Assembly: GCA_038380795.1 (NCBI GenBank)
Contig: CM076266.1
Location: forward strand, 15,536,145-15,600,144
Origin: Pyrocephalus nanus
Lineage: Eukaryota > Chordata > Aves > Passeriformes > Tyrannidae
DNA: 64,000 nucleotides
Direction: 5' to 3'
Shown here: piece after piece, positions 62,921 to 64,000 of the stretch
Numbering within the stretch: the first letter of the stretch is position 1
Layout: each line of letters begins with the position of its first letter
Program-made: the position numbers and the translations under genes
Notes under the pieces: model-generated
Database searches by the model: none
What the model was told of the DNA's origin: nothing
Seen by the model: only the letters and a program-made list of their open reading frames with translations

Positions 62921-64000
62921 ATATTTCATGTTTTATTTATAACTCAAGATTTTGCATAGGAACTGGTTGTACAGATGTTAAAGCAAGACAGCATGAAACA
63001 TGTTCCAACGGAGAAGCGTGAGTCTGGCATGATAGCAACTAGAGACAGGAACACCAGTTTTGCTAAAGCCCTAAATCCCAGTGTAATTTCTGATTCACAA
63101 TATTAAGAAATGTAATAGTTGAAGAAGTGACTCAGAAGAGACAGAGCTGTTGCCTCAGTGCTCTTTTCATTATTTTGTGAGGTGTGAATTAGCATAGAAC
63201 TTTAACTCGTAATTAATTCCATTGCAAATTCATATTATTATTGCACTATTCTGTGCAATTGCAAACCAGTAGATTTCTTTTCTATGTATTTCTGTGAAAC
63301 CCATTCACTCCAAACATTGTTGCATGACTGCAGCTGTTCTTTCAGTAGGTATCCTGGAAGGATCACCTTTAAGATCTGAGCTCATCATGGGCTCCCTTTA
63401 CTTCCCAGAAATTTTGGACACATTTCTCCTTATAAAGTCAAAGTAAGGGAAACGACCTGATCCATGACCTGCCTTGGTAACTGTTTCTCAAAATTTCTGT
63501 CATCATACTTTGCTCTGGGCTAAAGGGATAGCCTGACAATAAAAAAGACAAAGAAATCCTGTAACACTACTCTACTCCTGGTAGTTACAGGTTAAATATC
63601 CATAGGTGATCAAAAGTAGGCAGTGCAATGCCTGCCTTGAATTCTACAGCAGAATGCTTTTCAAGTTATCTAATTTTGTGTGTAGCCTTGTATCTGTCAA
63701 GAAGCTCCCTGAAGACATAGATTTTATAGAATCTTTTGTATATAATTATTGGGCTGTTAGAGGACATGCTTGTCCATTTGCTCTCCAAAACTATTGTAAG
63801 TACTAAACATCCTCCTCTGTTCTGAGCTTCAGAGAAGATATCAAGGACACATGATGCCAACATGTACTCTGCAGTTTGGCTGTGTTTTGGTGAAACAGTT
63901 TTAGGCAAGTGCACTGTACTTCTGTGGCCTTGGATCCACAGGTGTAATGGTGCCTTAGACCTGTCTAATGCAGTCTCCTCTTTTCCAGACACAGCTTCAT

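Larger units (their letters stand above)
57316..64000. other. non-coding single-copy DNA
   Basis: No recognisable gene or transposon. A 52-bp segment 61011-61062 has both a pyrimidine-rich acceptor (CTTGTCTAG) and a GTGAGT donor and is open in all three frames, but is too short to identify. A T-run lies at 59668-59678. Frames at 60895-61323 and 62364-62942 overlap on opposite strands. Confidence 0.5.

Overview
The window is vertebrate nuclear DNA and almost certainly avian. The best evidence is three pieces of the CR1 (chicken repeat 1) LINE family. A 5'-truncated minus-strand copy of about 230 bp lies at 57001-57231 and keeps the terminal octamer typical of CR1 3' ends. A second, very short minus-strand 3' end lies at 57275-57315. 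A plus-strand 3' tail lies at 28588-28664. Very low transposon density, CpG depletion outside a few patches, and microsatellites fit a bird genome; turtles and crocodilians also carry CR1 and are not strictly excluded. I see no operons, ribosome binding sites, tRNA or rRNA genes, or CRISPR arrays.

I could not recognise a known protein-coding gene. Nearly all long open frames are chance frames in non-coding DNA, low-complexity translations or frames inside repeats. The best coding candidates are unrecognised, splice-bounded exons on the + strand. The first is 708-831, an acidic C-terminal frame with strong codon bias after a very good acceptor. The second is 5512-5637, a 41-codon terminal frame after a strong acceptor. 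A possible internal exon at 2034-2191 is phase-compatible with 5512-5637. If real, the first 5.6 kb holds the 3' ends of one or two genes and the remaining 58 kb is intergenic or intronic.

Layout: 1-5.6 kb holds the candidate exons plus a CpG-rich, C-run-rich patch (about 1190-1760) that looks regulatory. From 5.6 to 22.8 kb there is single-copy non-coding DNA with AT-rich, homeobox-motif-rich blocks (6.6-6.96, 16.6-17.35, 17.9-18.25 kb) and a (CAAA)n tract. A compact CpG-rich patch with two overlapping inverted repeats lies at 22.88-23.18 kb. From 23 to 64 kb there is mostly featureless single-copy DNA with a 181-bp (ATGG)n microsatellite at 29.93 kb, scattered palindromes and short tandem duplications, and the CR1 pair at 57 kb.

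The alternation of featureless DNA with short CpG-rich or AT-rich motif-dense blocks resembles a gene desert or very large intron around a developmental regulator. That is an inference from texture only, because conservation cannot be measured here.
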